Shown: positions 55,345 to 62,966 of the stretch, one piece after another
How the letters are laid out: the number at the start of each line of letters is the position of its first letter
Numbering within the stretch: the first letter of the stretch is position 1
Assembly: GCF_040784935.1 (NCBI RefSeq)
Contig: NZ_CP160680.1
Location: 2,443,501 to 2,507,500 of the forward strand
Source: Lewinella sp. LCG006
GTDB lineage: Bacteria; Bacteroidota; Bacteroidia; Chitinophagales; Saprospiraceae
Length of the DNA: 64,000 nucleotides
Reading direction: 5' to 3'
Position numbers and translations under genes: made by a program
Notes under the pieces: generated by a model
Told to the model about the DNA's origin: nothing
The model's database searches: none
The model's input: only the letters and a program-made list of their open reading frames with translations

Positions 55345-55899
55345 ATGGTGGACCAATTCTTAAATCATGGAAATAAAAAAATAGCAATCTACGGGCTGCT
55401 AATGTTTGTAGTTGGGCTCGTAATTGCTTTTTTAGCTGATGATTTTTTGATACCGGGTGTTTTAATGATTGTTGGAATGGAGGTTGTCTTTCTAGAGTTA
55501 GTTAGGAAGTATTTGATAAAAAAGTCGTCAATCAAAATACTTGCCTATACAATTTTAGTCTTTTCGATACTAAATTTTTTAAGACATAATGTATTCTTTA
55601 TCGTAGTATCTAGGATTAGTGAATTATACAAAAATGATCCAGATTTTAATTGGTTTCTGGTAACTGAGTTTATTTGGTTCTGGGTGTCAATTTGGATTTT
55701 ATCCCGAGGATTTAACCTACTTTTCCCAAAGGAGGAGATCAATTATGAGGAGTATACAGCGTCTAAAGAATTTAGGGTTGTGGTAGTCTTAATTCTGTGC
55801 TTATTGGCCTTAGAAATTCCTGTGTTCGGTATTCATGGCAATTTTGGAGGATATCTTCATGGACACGGTTTTTGGGATGCATGGTTACATATCCATTAA
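55345..55899 (+). CDS. small multi-pass membrane protein
   Basis: 184 aa with about five membrane helices (IAIYGLLMFVVGLVIAFLA, IPGVLMIVGMEVVFLELV, ILAYTILVFSILNFL, WFLVTEFIWFWVSIWIL, VVVVLILCLLALEIPVFG). It ends with a short His/Gly-rich tail (GGYLHGHGFWDAWLHIH) that might bind a metal. I do not recognise the family. Its A+T content is higher than in most neighbours, which suggests a more recent arrival. It is followed at once by a decayed ankyrin gene. Confidence 0.65.
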   Translation: MVDQFLNHGNKKIAIYGLLMFVVGLVIAFLADDFLIPGVLMIVGMEVVFLELVRKYLIKKSSIKILAYTILVFSILNFLRHNVFFIVVSRISELYKNDPDFNWFLVTEFIWFWVSIWILSRGFNLLFPKEEINYEEYTASKEFRVVVVLILCLLALEIPVFGIHGNFGGYLHGHGFWDAWLHIH

Positions 55900-55900
55900 T

Positions 55901-56094
55901 ATGAAGTTTGATCTAGATATATTTGATGCGGTGGAATTGGGGGACCTTGATAGCGTTGAAATGTATTGGACCGAGGAAATAGATGTGAATTGCCACGATA
56001 ATCTTGGTAGGACACTCTAGAAGTATGCCTCTGTGTAAGGGAGGCAGGAAACGAACATGGATTATTTGCCTGGTGCCAGCGAAAGAAAGCATAG
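55901..56094 (+). pseudogene. decayed ankyrin-repeat gene fragment
   Basis: From the ATG at 55901 the peptide FDLDIFDAVELGDLDSVEMY and EEIDVNCHDNLGRTL is a clean start of an ankyrin protein, but a TAG at 56018-56020 stops it before the expected 'LMYA'. The bases after it read KYASV and then another stop; a second frame (56041-56094) gives EAGNEHGLFAWCQRKKA. It appears truncated and frameshifted. Confidence 0.45.
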
Positions 56095-56136
56095 CCCTGA
56101 AACCCCACCTCACTAATAACCTTTGTGAATAGATCA

Positions 56137-56796
56137 ATGATGAAAATATTCTGGCGAAGCACCAAATGGATATCCCTCACCCTGCTCGGGGCAATCTTGT
56201 TGTACGCCTTTTTGGCATTTGTGCTCTCTTGGTGGGGGACCAACCCGCCCGTTCGGGACTGTCTTGCGGATAAGAAGGTGTACATCACATCCACGGGTAT
56301 CCACCTGGATGTGGTGATTCCGGTGAAGGATGTTCCCACGTCACTCCGGCACCCCTCTTTCCAGGACAGCACTACTACCTACTTGGCCTACGGCTGGGGC
56401 GAGCGTAACTTTTATCTGGAAACCCCCACCTGGGCCGACCTCACCCTGAGCAATGGCGCCCAGGCGCTGCTGGTCAACAGCGAACCGATCATGCATATTA
56501 CCCGTTACGAAGCCTTGGGCGAGGAGTGGAAAACCGTGGCCTTGTGTGAAGATGCTTTGCAAAAACTCATGGCGTATATCGAAGGTTCTTTTCAGACCTC
56601 AGAAGAGGGGGCGTGGCAGGAGATAATCGCAGCGGGTTATACACCCAATGACTTTTTCTACGAAGCTACCGGGCAATACAACGCCATCAATACCTGCAAT
56701 ACCTGGCTGAACAATGCGCTGAAAGCTGCCGAAGTAAAAACATCCCGCTGGTCGCCTACGACGTATGGGATTCTTTATCACTTGGGCGATAAGTGA
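56137..56796 (+). CDS. DUF2459 protein, membrane-anchored
   Basis: 219 aa from the ATG at 56137; a GTG four codons before and the next ATG are alternatives. One N-terminal helix (WISLTLLGAILLYAFLAFVLSW) anchors a periplasmic domain with the DUF2459 signatures: STGIHLDVVIPV, AYGWGERNFYLETPTWADL and INTCNTWLNNALKAA. The conserved Cys (NTCNTW) and His (TGIHLD) suggest a hydrolase-like or papain-like site in the periplasm, though no activity is established. It is a single gene. Confidence 0.85.
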   Translation: MMKIFWRSTKWISLTLLGAILLYAFLAFVLSWWGTNPPVRDCLADKKVYITSTGIHLDVVIPVKDVPTSLRHPSFQDSTTTYLAYGWGERNFYLETPTWADLTLSNGAQALLVNSEPIMHITRYEALGEEWKTVALCEDALQKLMAYIEGSFQTSEEGAWQEIIAAGYTPNDFFYEATGQYNAINTCNTWLNNALKAAEVKTSRWSPTTYGILYHLGDK

Positions 56797-56896
56797 GTGT
56801 TTTTTTTGTGGGGTGCCAGCAAAAGGTAGTGGTTTATTATTTGAATGCAAGGAGATGAAAATTGCTATTAGGGGGAAGATCATACCTAACACACAC

Positions 56897-57592
56897 TTAG
56901 TCTGAATCTTTGCTTTTCAGATCGTACTGAAATGAAAGGAGTAATTTGAAGGGGTTGTAAGTTTCATACCCTTTATTGTCTCCGTTATTCACCACACTAA
57001 AGAAAATCACTGGATCGATGTTTTTTAATTGGAAAGATCGATAACCAAGTCTTATTTTCATTTGATCGTTTATTCGGAAAATTACGTTAGGATAGAGTTC
57101 AGTTGAATACAAATTCGATCTTAGCCAATTGAATTTATTGCCATTGTGAGCAACTACAGATAATACATTGATTTGGCTAATTACGCTCAATTGTAATGAC
57201 ACGACTTTGAAAGAATAGCCTATACCTAGTTCAATAGGGATGAGAACGTTACGATAGTTATCACATATTCTAACGATGTCAAATCCAATTTCCTGTCTAA
57301 ATGAATGATCGAAAGGTCTTCTAAAGGTTGCTGTCTCTACGTGTAGTCCAACACCTACCTTTTTTGTCAAACCTTTAGTTTTTTCCCAGTTTTTGGCCAA
57401 TGAGAAACCAGCTTGATAGGTACCTAGAAATTCGGGTTGTATGCTGAGAAAAAAGTTCTTTTGAGGGAAGTCAAAAAGACGTTTGTCATGTTCTTGCAAA
57501 CCAATATCCAACGAAGCCGTCCAGGTGCTTTCTTGACTGTAAGCGAAGTTAATAAATAAAGTTAAGGCTAAAGTGAATGCTAATTTTTTCAT
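56897..57592 (-). CDS. outer-membrane barrel protein of unknown function
   Basis: 231 aa. A signal peptide (MKKLAFTLALTLFINFAYSQ) precedes alternating strands with aromatic ends (WTASLDIGLQEHD, NFFLSIQPEFLGTYQAGFSL, KKVGVGLHVETATF, VLIPIELGIGYSFKVVSLQ, LLLSFQYDLK). Strand count suggests a barrel of 10-12. The last residues (DLKSKDSD) are not the usual aromatic ending. I do not recognise the family. It is divergent from the gene at 57660 with 67 bases between. Confidence 0.7.
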   Translation of the reverse strand: MKKLAFTLALTLFINFAYSQESTWTASLDIGLQEHDKRLFDFPQKNFFLSIQPEFLGTYQAGFSLAKNWEKTKGLTKKVGVGLHVETATFRRPFDHSFRQEIGFDIVRICDNYRNVLIPIELGIGYSFKVVSLQLSVISQINVLSVVAHNGNKFNWLRSNLYSTELYPNVIFRINDQMKIRLGYRSFQLKNIDPVIFFSVVNNGDNKGYETYNPFKLLLSFQYDLKSKDSD

Positions 57593-57659
57593 ATTGAGAG
57601 CATTAAAAGGGGCTGGGCTAAATTTTAGGCTAAATATTATTCAAGAAAAATCAATCATT

Positions 57660-58280
57660 ATGATTACGTGCCCTGGATTCAAGTTATTATTATCCTGCTT
57701 GAGTACCGTTCTTATTGTTGCAAGTTTGACTGCTCAAGCGGAGCAGGATAAATTATCGGTATCGTTTACTAACAATGGTACCGACTATTTCGTACAAATC
57801 CAAAACGAAAAAGATACCGTCACATTTCATTACAGGCATGAGCATTCAGATATCTATGATGTCTACTTAGACAGCTCCTTTTGTATCTTAATTAACTCCG
57901 ATGATAGGTATTTTATACTATCTGCTGCATACAAAAGTACCGTTGATGGAACCTGGATTATTGATTATCCTTTCCATAAGTGGCTAAAAAACAACACTAC
58001 TGGTAGTGTCGTTCAGCCAACCGTCCACGATCTTAAGATAGTGGATGGTGGAAAAGTATCAATGACTTACTCAATTAAAGGTCCGCCTTGGGCTCTTTTT
58101 CGCTATTACAAAACAGTTGAATTTCCGATTACCCAGGAATTAGTCATTGCGCGCGATGGAATATACGATTTAGACCTACGCTTCAAAGAAGTGGATGCAA
58201 AAGAAGACAGTGATAGTAGTCGTAATTCCCCCCGTCCGCAAGTAATGCGGGACGGGAAGAAATTATTCTTAGCCTACTAA
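57660..58280 (+). CDS. secreted protein of unknown function
   Basis: 206 aa from the ATG at 57660; codons before it would bury the signal peptide (LLLSCLSTVLIVASLTAQA). The mature part is beta-rich (LSVSFTNNGTDYFVQIQ, KDTVTFHYRHEHSDIYDVY, GGKVSMTYSIKGPPWALFRYY). The end (DSSRNSPRPQVMRDGKKLF) runs into a CCCGTCCGCA/TGCGGGACGGG palindrome, so the original C-terminus may have been replaced by repeat sequence. No family recognised. It precedes a repeat-rich gene-free region. Confidence 0.6.
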   Translation: MITCPGFKLLLSCLSTVLIVASLTAQAEQDKLSVSFTNNGTDYFVQIQNEKDTVTFHYRHEHSDIYDVYLDSSFCILINSDDRYFILSAAYKSTVDGTWIIDYPFHKWLKNNTTGSVVQPTVHDLKIVDGGKVSMTYSIKGPPWALFRYYKTVEFPITQELVIARDGIYDLDLRFKEVDAKEDSDSSRNSPRPQVMRDGKKLFLAY

Positions 58281-58357
58281 CCTGCTTTGTTGAGGTACGC
58301 CCGAAGCACGCCGCATCTCGATTTTCTATAGGGATAGGAGAACAAAGAATGGAAACT

Positions 58358-58397
58358 GCTCCGTAGAGCAGGGTTTCATACCCTGCACGAAGGAGCA
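58358..58397. repeat. cruciform with two nested stems
   Basis: TGCTCC/GGAGCA (58358-58363 and 58392-58397) encloses GCAGGGT/ACCCTGC (58368-58374 and 58380-58386), separated by 5-base bulges on each side. Confidence 0.6.
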
Positions 58398-58437
58398 TTG
58401 AACAACCCGGTGTCATCCACAGGGCTGGCATGGCCAA

Positions 58438-58563
58438 TTGGTTCTAAATGCGCTTAGTTTCGCACCAAATCAAAGGGATCTACATATTCCCCTTTGGAGG
58501 GGGTGTCACGCAGTGACGGGGGAGGAGAGCCCTAACCGCAAGGGCTACCCTCCCTGCCTGACG
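58438..58563. repeat. 126-bp dispersed intergenic repeat, copy B
   Basis: It is in the same orientation as 52018-52143 and about 92% identical by eye. It is followed by a CCTGCCTG palindrome. Any open frame across it is shared by both copies only because the DNA repeats, not because it codes for a protein. Confidence 0.85.
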
Positions 58564-58580
58564 TGCCGCCGGCAGGCAGG
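58553..58580. repeat. 28-bp CCTGCCTG palindrome
   Basis: CCTGCCTG (58553-58560) is mirrored by CAGGCAGG (58573-58580). It resembles the 35-bp REP-like element at 26513 and 58827 but has a different core, and overlaps the right end of the 126-bp repeat. Confidence 0.6.
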
Positions 58581-59083
58581 CCTCGATCCTGTGGATCGGT
58601 CCCTCCAGCGGGACACAGTTGTTCCTGCTAGTAGCATGAATACCATATAACGGAGGTGGCATTACCTAAATCTGGCCTTCTGAGGTAGTTTTTTGGGGGG
58701 AATATAGCACCAAAACAACGCTGGTTGTATTGGGGTGGACTTTGCTATACATTCACTTTTTCAGAATTTTCGTAGATTACTCCCACTACCTCTGCGGCTG
58801 AAATAGCTTTCGTGAAATTTCGCGTTCCTGTCTGCCCGTGAGGCACGGCCGAGCAGGCAGGTTCGCGATGTTGTGTTTAACCCCGCGGGAACTTGATGGC
58901 TAACTATTTGGTATGTTGATGCACGATAAAGGCTTGAAGCACACTGTACAGAGGCACTTGCCCAACAATAGGTACGTACCCGGACAAGGGGTGGAAGCGG
59001 TATGCGCGCAAGCGATAGCGAGCACATAAGAGCGGACGACCCGGTCTCGGCTGCGGCCGAGATGGCCCAAAAATCATAGAACT
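58581..59083. other. gene-free region with palindromes
   Basis: No gene is seen. It contains GATCC hairpins near 58583-58597, the REP-like copy at 58827-58861, and a TCTCGGC/GCCGAGA hairpin (59045-59051, 59056-59062) just before pth. With 58281-58580 it forms an 800-base repeat-rich gap, the longest in the window. Confidence 0.5.
58827..58861. repeat. 35-bp REP-like palindrome, copy 2 (inverted)
   Basis: Reverse complement of the element at 26513-26547 with four differences: CCTGCCTGC arms around the GGCCGTGCCTCA core. Confidence 0.75.
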
Positions 59084-59746
59084 ATGGAAAAATCCCTAAT
59101 TTCGCACCTTGTTGGTATGATGCACAAGCTCGACCAGGCTTTTGGTGCTCTTTTTCATAAAAATGATATTGCTTACGACCCCATGAAGTATCTGATTGTA
59201 GGTTTAGGAAACATTGGTGCCAAATACGAGGGTACTCGCCATAATGTCGGTTTTGAAGTAGTGGACCACCTGGCGCAATCCAAGGAAGTCAGCTGGACCA
59301 CGGATAACCTGGGAAATGTAGCGCAGTTTAAGCATCGTGGGCGCACCTACATCCTCCTGAAACCCTCGACGTACATGAACCGGAGTGGTAAAGCGGTGCG
59401 GTACTGGCTGCAAAAGGAAAAGATAGAAAAGGAGAACATGCTGGTGATTCTGGATGACCTGAACCTGCCTTTCGGCAAACAACGCTTGCGCGGCAAAGGC
59501 AGCGACGGCGGGCACAACGGCCTGAAAGATATTGACCAAATGACGGGTGGTAATGATTACGCTCGTCTACGTTTTGGTATCGGGGATGAATTTTCGAAAG
59601 GCCAGCAGGTGGATTTTGTCTTAGGGGAATGGTCAACGGAAGAACGGGCCACTTTGCCGGAGTTGATCAAATATGCCGGAGATACCGCGCTGAGCTTTGG
59701 CGCTATCGGGCTCAACCACACCATGAATACGTTTAATAAGAAATGA
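59084..59746 (+). CDS. pth: peptidyl-tRNA hydrolase
   Basis: 220 aa from the ATG at 59084. The standard Pth begins at MKYLIVGLGNIG (ATG at 59183), so this gene carries a 33-residue N-terminal extension; other ATGs at 59117 and 59120 are possible starts, and short extensions of this type occur in Bacteroidota. The catalytic His is in TRHNVGF and the Asp in ILDDLNLPFG; KPSTYMNRSG and GSDGGHNGL are also complete. It releases peptides from prematurely dropped peptidyl-tRNA. It follows a repeat-rich gap. Confidence 0.93.
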   Translation: MEKSLISHLVGMMHKLDQAFGALFHKNDIAYDPMKYLIVGLGNIGAKYEGTRHNVGFEVVDHLAQSKEVSWTTDNLGNVAQFKHRGRTYILLKPSTYMNRSGKAVRYWLQKEKIEKENMLVILDDLNLPFGKQRLRGKGSDGGHNGLKDIDQMTGGNDYARLRFGIGDEFSKGQQVDFVLGEWSTEERATLPELIKYAGDTALSFGAIGLNHTMNTFNKK

Positions 59747-59836
59747 TGTAATTGTTTTTTGTCTAATCTTTTTGCTTTTTTATTAAACAAAACAAAGAAA
59801 GTCCTGTTTCCCCCTTACTACTAAACTAGGACTATT

Positions 59837-61306
59837 TTGTCGAAGAAAATTGTTGTCATCGGTGCCGGTTTCGCCGGTTTAGCCGCCGCGGCCAGCCTGG
59901 CTCAAAAAGGCCACCAAGTCACTATTCTGGAAAAAAACGAAGGCCCGGGAGGAAGAGCCCGGCAGTATCAGGCCCAGGGGTTTACCTTCGATATGGGCCC
60001 TAGCTGGTATTGGATGCCGGAAGTTTTTGAAGATTTTTTTCAACGATTTGGTAAAAGCACCGCTGATTATTACGAGCTGTTGCGATTGGATCCTTCCTAC
60101 ATCGTCTACTTTGGGAAAGGTGAGGAGATGGAAGTGCCAGCAAAAATGGAGGAGCTGTACGCCATGTTTGAGTCGTACGAGCCGGGAAGTAGTGCTAAGT
60201 TGAAGCAATTTTTAGACGAAGCGGCCTACAAGTATAAGGTAGGCATGAGTGAGTTTGTCTTCAAGCCCAGCCATAGTATCATGGAGTTCGCCGACCTGCG
60301 GATTCTGAAGAGCATGTTTGGTCTGCAGATGTTTTCGAGTGTGTCTGCGGCGATTCGCAAGTTGTTTAAGAACGAAAAGCTGATTCAGTTGCTGGAATTC
60401 CCGGTACTCTTTCTGGGGGCGACTCCACAGAAAACCCCTGCCCTTTACAGCCTGATGAACTATGCCGATCTTGCCTTGGGCACTTGGTACCCTCAGGGAG
60501 GGATGCACGAGATCGTGAAGGCCATGGTGAGTGTGGCAGAAGAGCAAGGGGTGGAAATTCGGTACAACCAGGAGGTGAAACAAATCAAAGTTGTGAATGG
60601 CCGTGCAACGGCGGTGGTGACAGCAGACCAGTCGTACGAAGTAGATGCCGTAGTAGGTGGTGCCGATTATCACCATCTGGAGCAGCAAGTGCTGGAGCCT
60701 CACTTGCGCAATTACTCGGCGAGTTATTGGGATAAGCGGACGATGGCACCTTCCAGCTTATTGTTTTATATTGGTGTTGATAAGAAGCTACCGGGCTTGC
60801 ATCACCACAATCTTTTTTTCGATGAAGATTTTGCACTACACGCGGAGGAAATCTACGAAGACCCGAAGTGGCCGAGTAAACCTTTATTTTACGTGTGTGC
60901 CCCCTCAGTGACCGACGATAGTGTAGCACCAGCCGGTCAGGAGAACCTTTTCTTTCTGATTCCTTTGGCGCCGGATCTCGAGGATACCGACGAGCTGCGG
61001 GAGAAATATTTTGAAATCGTTTTGCAGCGTTTCGAAGCGATTACCGGGCATGACATCCGCGACCATATTGTATACCGTAGATCTTATGCGCACCGGGATT
61101 TCAAAAAAGACTATCATGCGTTTAAGGGCAATGCTTATGGCTTAGCCAATACCTTGTTGCAGACGGCTTTCTTGAAACCCAAAATGCGCAATGCCAAAGT
61201 AGCTAACCTCTTTTTCACGGGCCAGTTGACGACACCAGGGCCGGGAGTGCCGCCATCACTGATCTCTGGTCAGGTGGTCGCCGAAGAGGTAGACAAAGTA
61301 CTTTAA
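59837..61306 (+). CDS. crtI: phytoene desaturase (CrtI type)
   Basis: 489 aa with a TTG start at 59837, since no in-frame ATG precedes the FAD motif. The Rossmann FAD-binding segment VIGAGFAGLAAAASLAQKGH and EGPGGRARQYQAQGFTFDMGPSWY open the protein, and the C-terminal TGQLTTPGPGVPPSLISGQ closes it. It introduces double bonds into phytoene to give lycopene. It is first in a four-gene carotenoid operon: crtI, crtB (42 bases later), cruF (50), crtY (23). Confidence 0.95.
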   Translation: MSKKIVVIGAGFAGLAAAASLAQKGHQVTILEKNEGPGGRARQYQAQGFTFDMGPSWYWMPEVFEDFFQRFGKSTADYYELLRLDPSYIVYFGKGEEMEVPAKMEELYAMFESYEPGSSAKLKQFLDEAAYKYKVGMSEFVFKPSHSIMEFADLRILKSMFGLQMFSSVSAAIRKLFKNEKLIQLLEFPVLFLGATPQKTPALYSLMNYADLALGTWYPQGGMHEIVKAMVSVAEEQGVEIRYNQEVKQIKVVNGRATAVVTADQSYEVDAVVGGADYHHLEQQVLEPHLRNYSASYWDKRTMAPSSLLFYIGVDKKLPGLHHHNLFFDEDFALHAEEIYEDPKWPSKPLFYVCAPSVTDDSVAPAGQENLFFLIPLAPDLEDTDELREKYFEIVLQRFEAITGHDIRDHIVYRRSYAHRDFKKDYHAFKGNAYGLANTLLQTAFLKPKMRNAKVANLFFTGQLTTPGPGVPPSLISGQVVAEEVDKVL

Positions 61307-61348
61307 GCATACCTACTTTATCATCCAAGAGAAAAACCCTGTTGTAAA

Positions 61349-62185
61349 ATGATGAACCTATATCGCCAAGTTTGTATGGAGTCTAGTAAGCTGATTACCC
61401 AGCGTTACAGCACTTCTTTTTCTATGGGTATCCGCGTGTTTGACAAGCGCTTTCGCGACCCCATTTACGCTATTTACGGATTTGTGCGTTTTGCGGACGA
61501 GATTGTTGATACCTTCCATGATTATCCCAAGGCGAAACTGTTGACTCGGTTTTGGGAGGATACTTACCGGGCCATTGAAGAAGGGATCAGCTTGAATCCC
61601 GTGCTGCAATCTTTTCAAGAGGTGGTAAATACTTACGGTATAGAACGAGAATTGATCGATGCCTTTTTGAAAAGCATGGAAATGGATCTGCACGAGGATA
61701 CGCACAATCAGGCGAGTTATGAAGAGTATATTTACGGTTCGGCCGAAGTAGTGGGGTTGATGTGCTTACGGGTTTTTTGTGAAGGGAACAAGGAGCAGTT
61801 TGATGAATTAAAAGCCTCTGCTTGTAGTTTGGGGGCCGCTTTTCAGAAAGTAAATTTTTTGCGCGACTTGAAAAGTGATTTTGATGATCGTGGAAGGGTT
61901 TACTTCCCCGGGGTCGACTTCACGAACTTTACGACCGAAGATAAAATAATGATTGAAGCCGATATCCGTAAGGACTTTGATCATGCCTATGAAGGTATCG
62001 TGCGCTTGCCTAAAGGAGCACGCTTTGGGGTTTATCTGGCTTATGTCTATTACCTGAATTTGCTGCAAAAAATCAAGGCATCCCCTGCCGATCGAGTGGC
62101 TGAACAAAGAATACGGGTAAACGATGGGCGCAAGATGGTATTACTATTTAGTAGTGCCCTGCGCAATAGCCTGAATATGTTGTGA
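61349..62185 (+). CDS. crtB: phytoene synthase
   Basis: 278 aa with two adjacent ATGs (61349, 61352). The two aspartate-rich motifs that bind Mg-diphosphate are FADEIVDTF near 48-56 and NFLRDLKSDFDDRGR near 168-182. YSTSFSMGIRVF and VGLMC are also family features. It condenses two geranylgeranyl diphosphates into phytoene, the first committed step of carotenoid synthesis. It lies 42 bases after crtI in the operon. Confidence 0.95.
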   Translation: MMNLYRQVCMESSKLITQRYSTSFSMGIRVFDKRFRDPIYAIYGFVRFADEIVDTFHDYPKAKLLTRFWEDTYRAIEEGISLNPVLQSFQEVVNTYGIERELIDAFLKSMEMDLHEDTHNQASYEEYIYGSAEVVGLMCLRVFCEGNKEQFDELKASACSLGAAFQKVNFLRDLKSDFDDRGRVYFPGVDFTNFTTEDKIMIEADIRKDFDHAYEGIVRLPKGARFGVYLAYVYYLNLLQKIKASPADRVAEQRIRVNDGRKMVLLFSSALRNSLNML

Positions 62186-62235
62186 AGAAAAGATAAAGGC
62201 CGACGAAAGAACGCATAGAACATTAATGCAGCTAG

Positions 62236-62943
62236 ATGGTAAGAGCAACACATTTTTTAAAAGCATACCTGGATCAATTGGCCATACGCTGGTCGATGAC
62301 CAGATCCGAGTTGTTGTTTGCCTTTTTTTTGGTGTTTTCTTTCCTGTCTGGGGTACAGGCGCATTTGTTGCCTAGCGTTTATCCGCTTACCAAAGACATC
62401 ACGGATGTTCTCTTGTTGGTAGTATGCGGTCCCTTGCTCTGGTTTATCTATCAGCGTCATCAGGATACCCGATTTTGGTGGTGGTGGGGCGTTACCTATT
62501 TGTCGACGTTCTTTATAGAAGTTACTGGAGTAGCTACCGGGAATATTTTTGGAGAATACACCTATGGCCCTACCATGTGGGTACAGTGGCTAAACGTGCC
62601 GCTGGTGATAGCGCTGAACTGGACCCTGCTGATCCTTGCGATGCACCAAATAGCCTCCTATCTTGTTCCCAAATCATCGCTGCTCACCGCACTCGTTACG
62701 GGAGTGCTGATCATGGCCTATGATTTCTGCATTGAGCCAGTAGCCATAGCTCTGGATTACTGGACTTGGGAGGCCGTGGATATCCCTTTGCAGAATTATC
62801 TGGCCTGGGGCGTCATTGCTTTCTTGTTTAGTTGGCCACTAAGTTATTTTGAAGTAGGCTATCGGCATCCCTTACTAATTGTATACGGAGTAGCTCAACT
62901 CACCTTTTTCTTACTACTTCAAGCCTTATTTATTGCGCCATAG
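62236..62943 (+). CDS. cruF: carotenoid 1,2-hydratase, CruF type
   Basis: 235 aa integral membrane protein with about seven helices. CruF features are visible: FFIEVTGVATGNIFGEYTYG, AYDFCIEPVAIALDYWTWE and DIPLQNYLAWG. CruF adds water to the 1,2 double bond of a linear carotenoid end, giving a tertiary hydroxyl as in saproxanthin, myxol or flexixanthin. Its place in an operon with crtI, crtB and a lycopene cyclase supports this role rather than the archaeal bacterioruberin hydratase role of its relatives. It starts 50 bases after crtB. Confidence 0.85.
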   Translation: MVRATHFLKAYLDQLAIRWSMTRSELLFAFFLVFSFLSGVQAHLLPSVYPLTKDITDVLLLVVCGPLLWFIYQRHQDTRFWWWWGVTYLSTFFIEVTGVATGNIFGEYTYGPTMWVQWLNVPLVIALNWTLLILAMHQIASYLVPKSSLLTALVTGVLIMAYDFCIEPVAIALDYWTWEAVDIPLQNYLAWGVIAFLFSWPLSYFEVGYRHPLLIVYGVAQLTFFLLLQALFIAP

Positions 62944-62966
62944 CGTATCACACCTAAAACTTCACC

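Noticed and set aside
58581..59083. Possible tRNA or transfer-messenger RNA in the repeat-rich gap
   Set aside because: No cloverleaf, T-loop GTTCRANYC or CCA end was found; the hairpins are unrelated palindromes.
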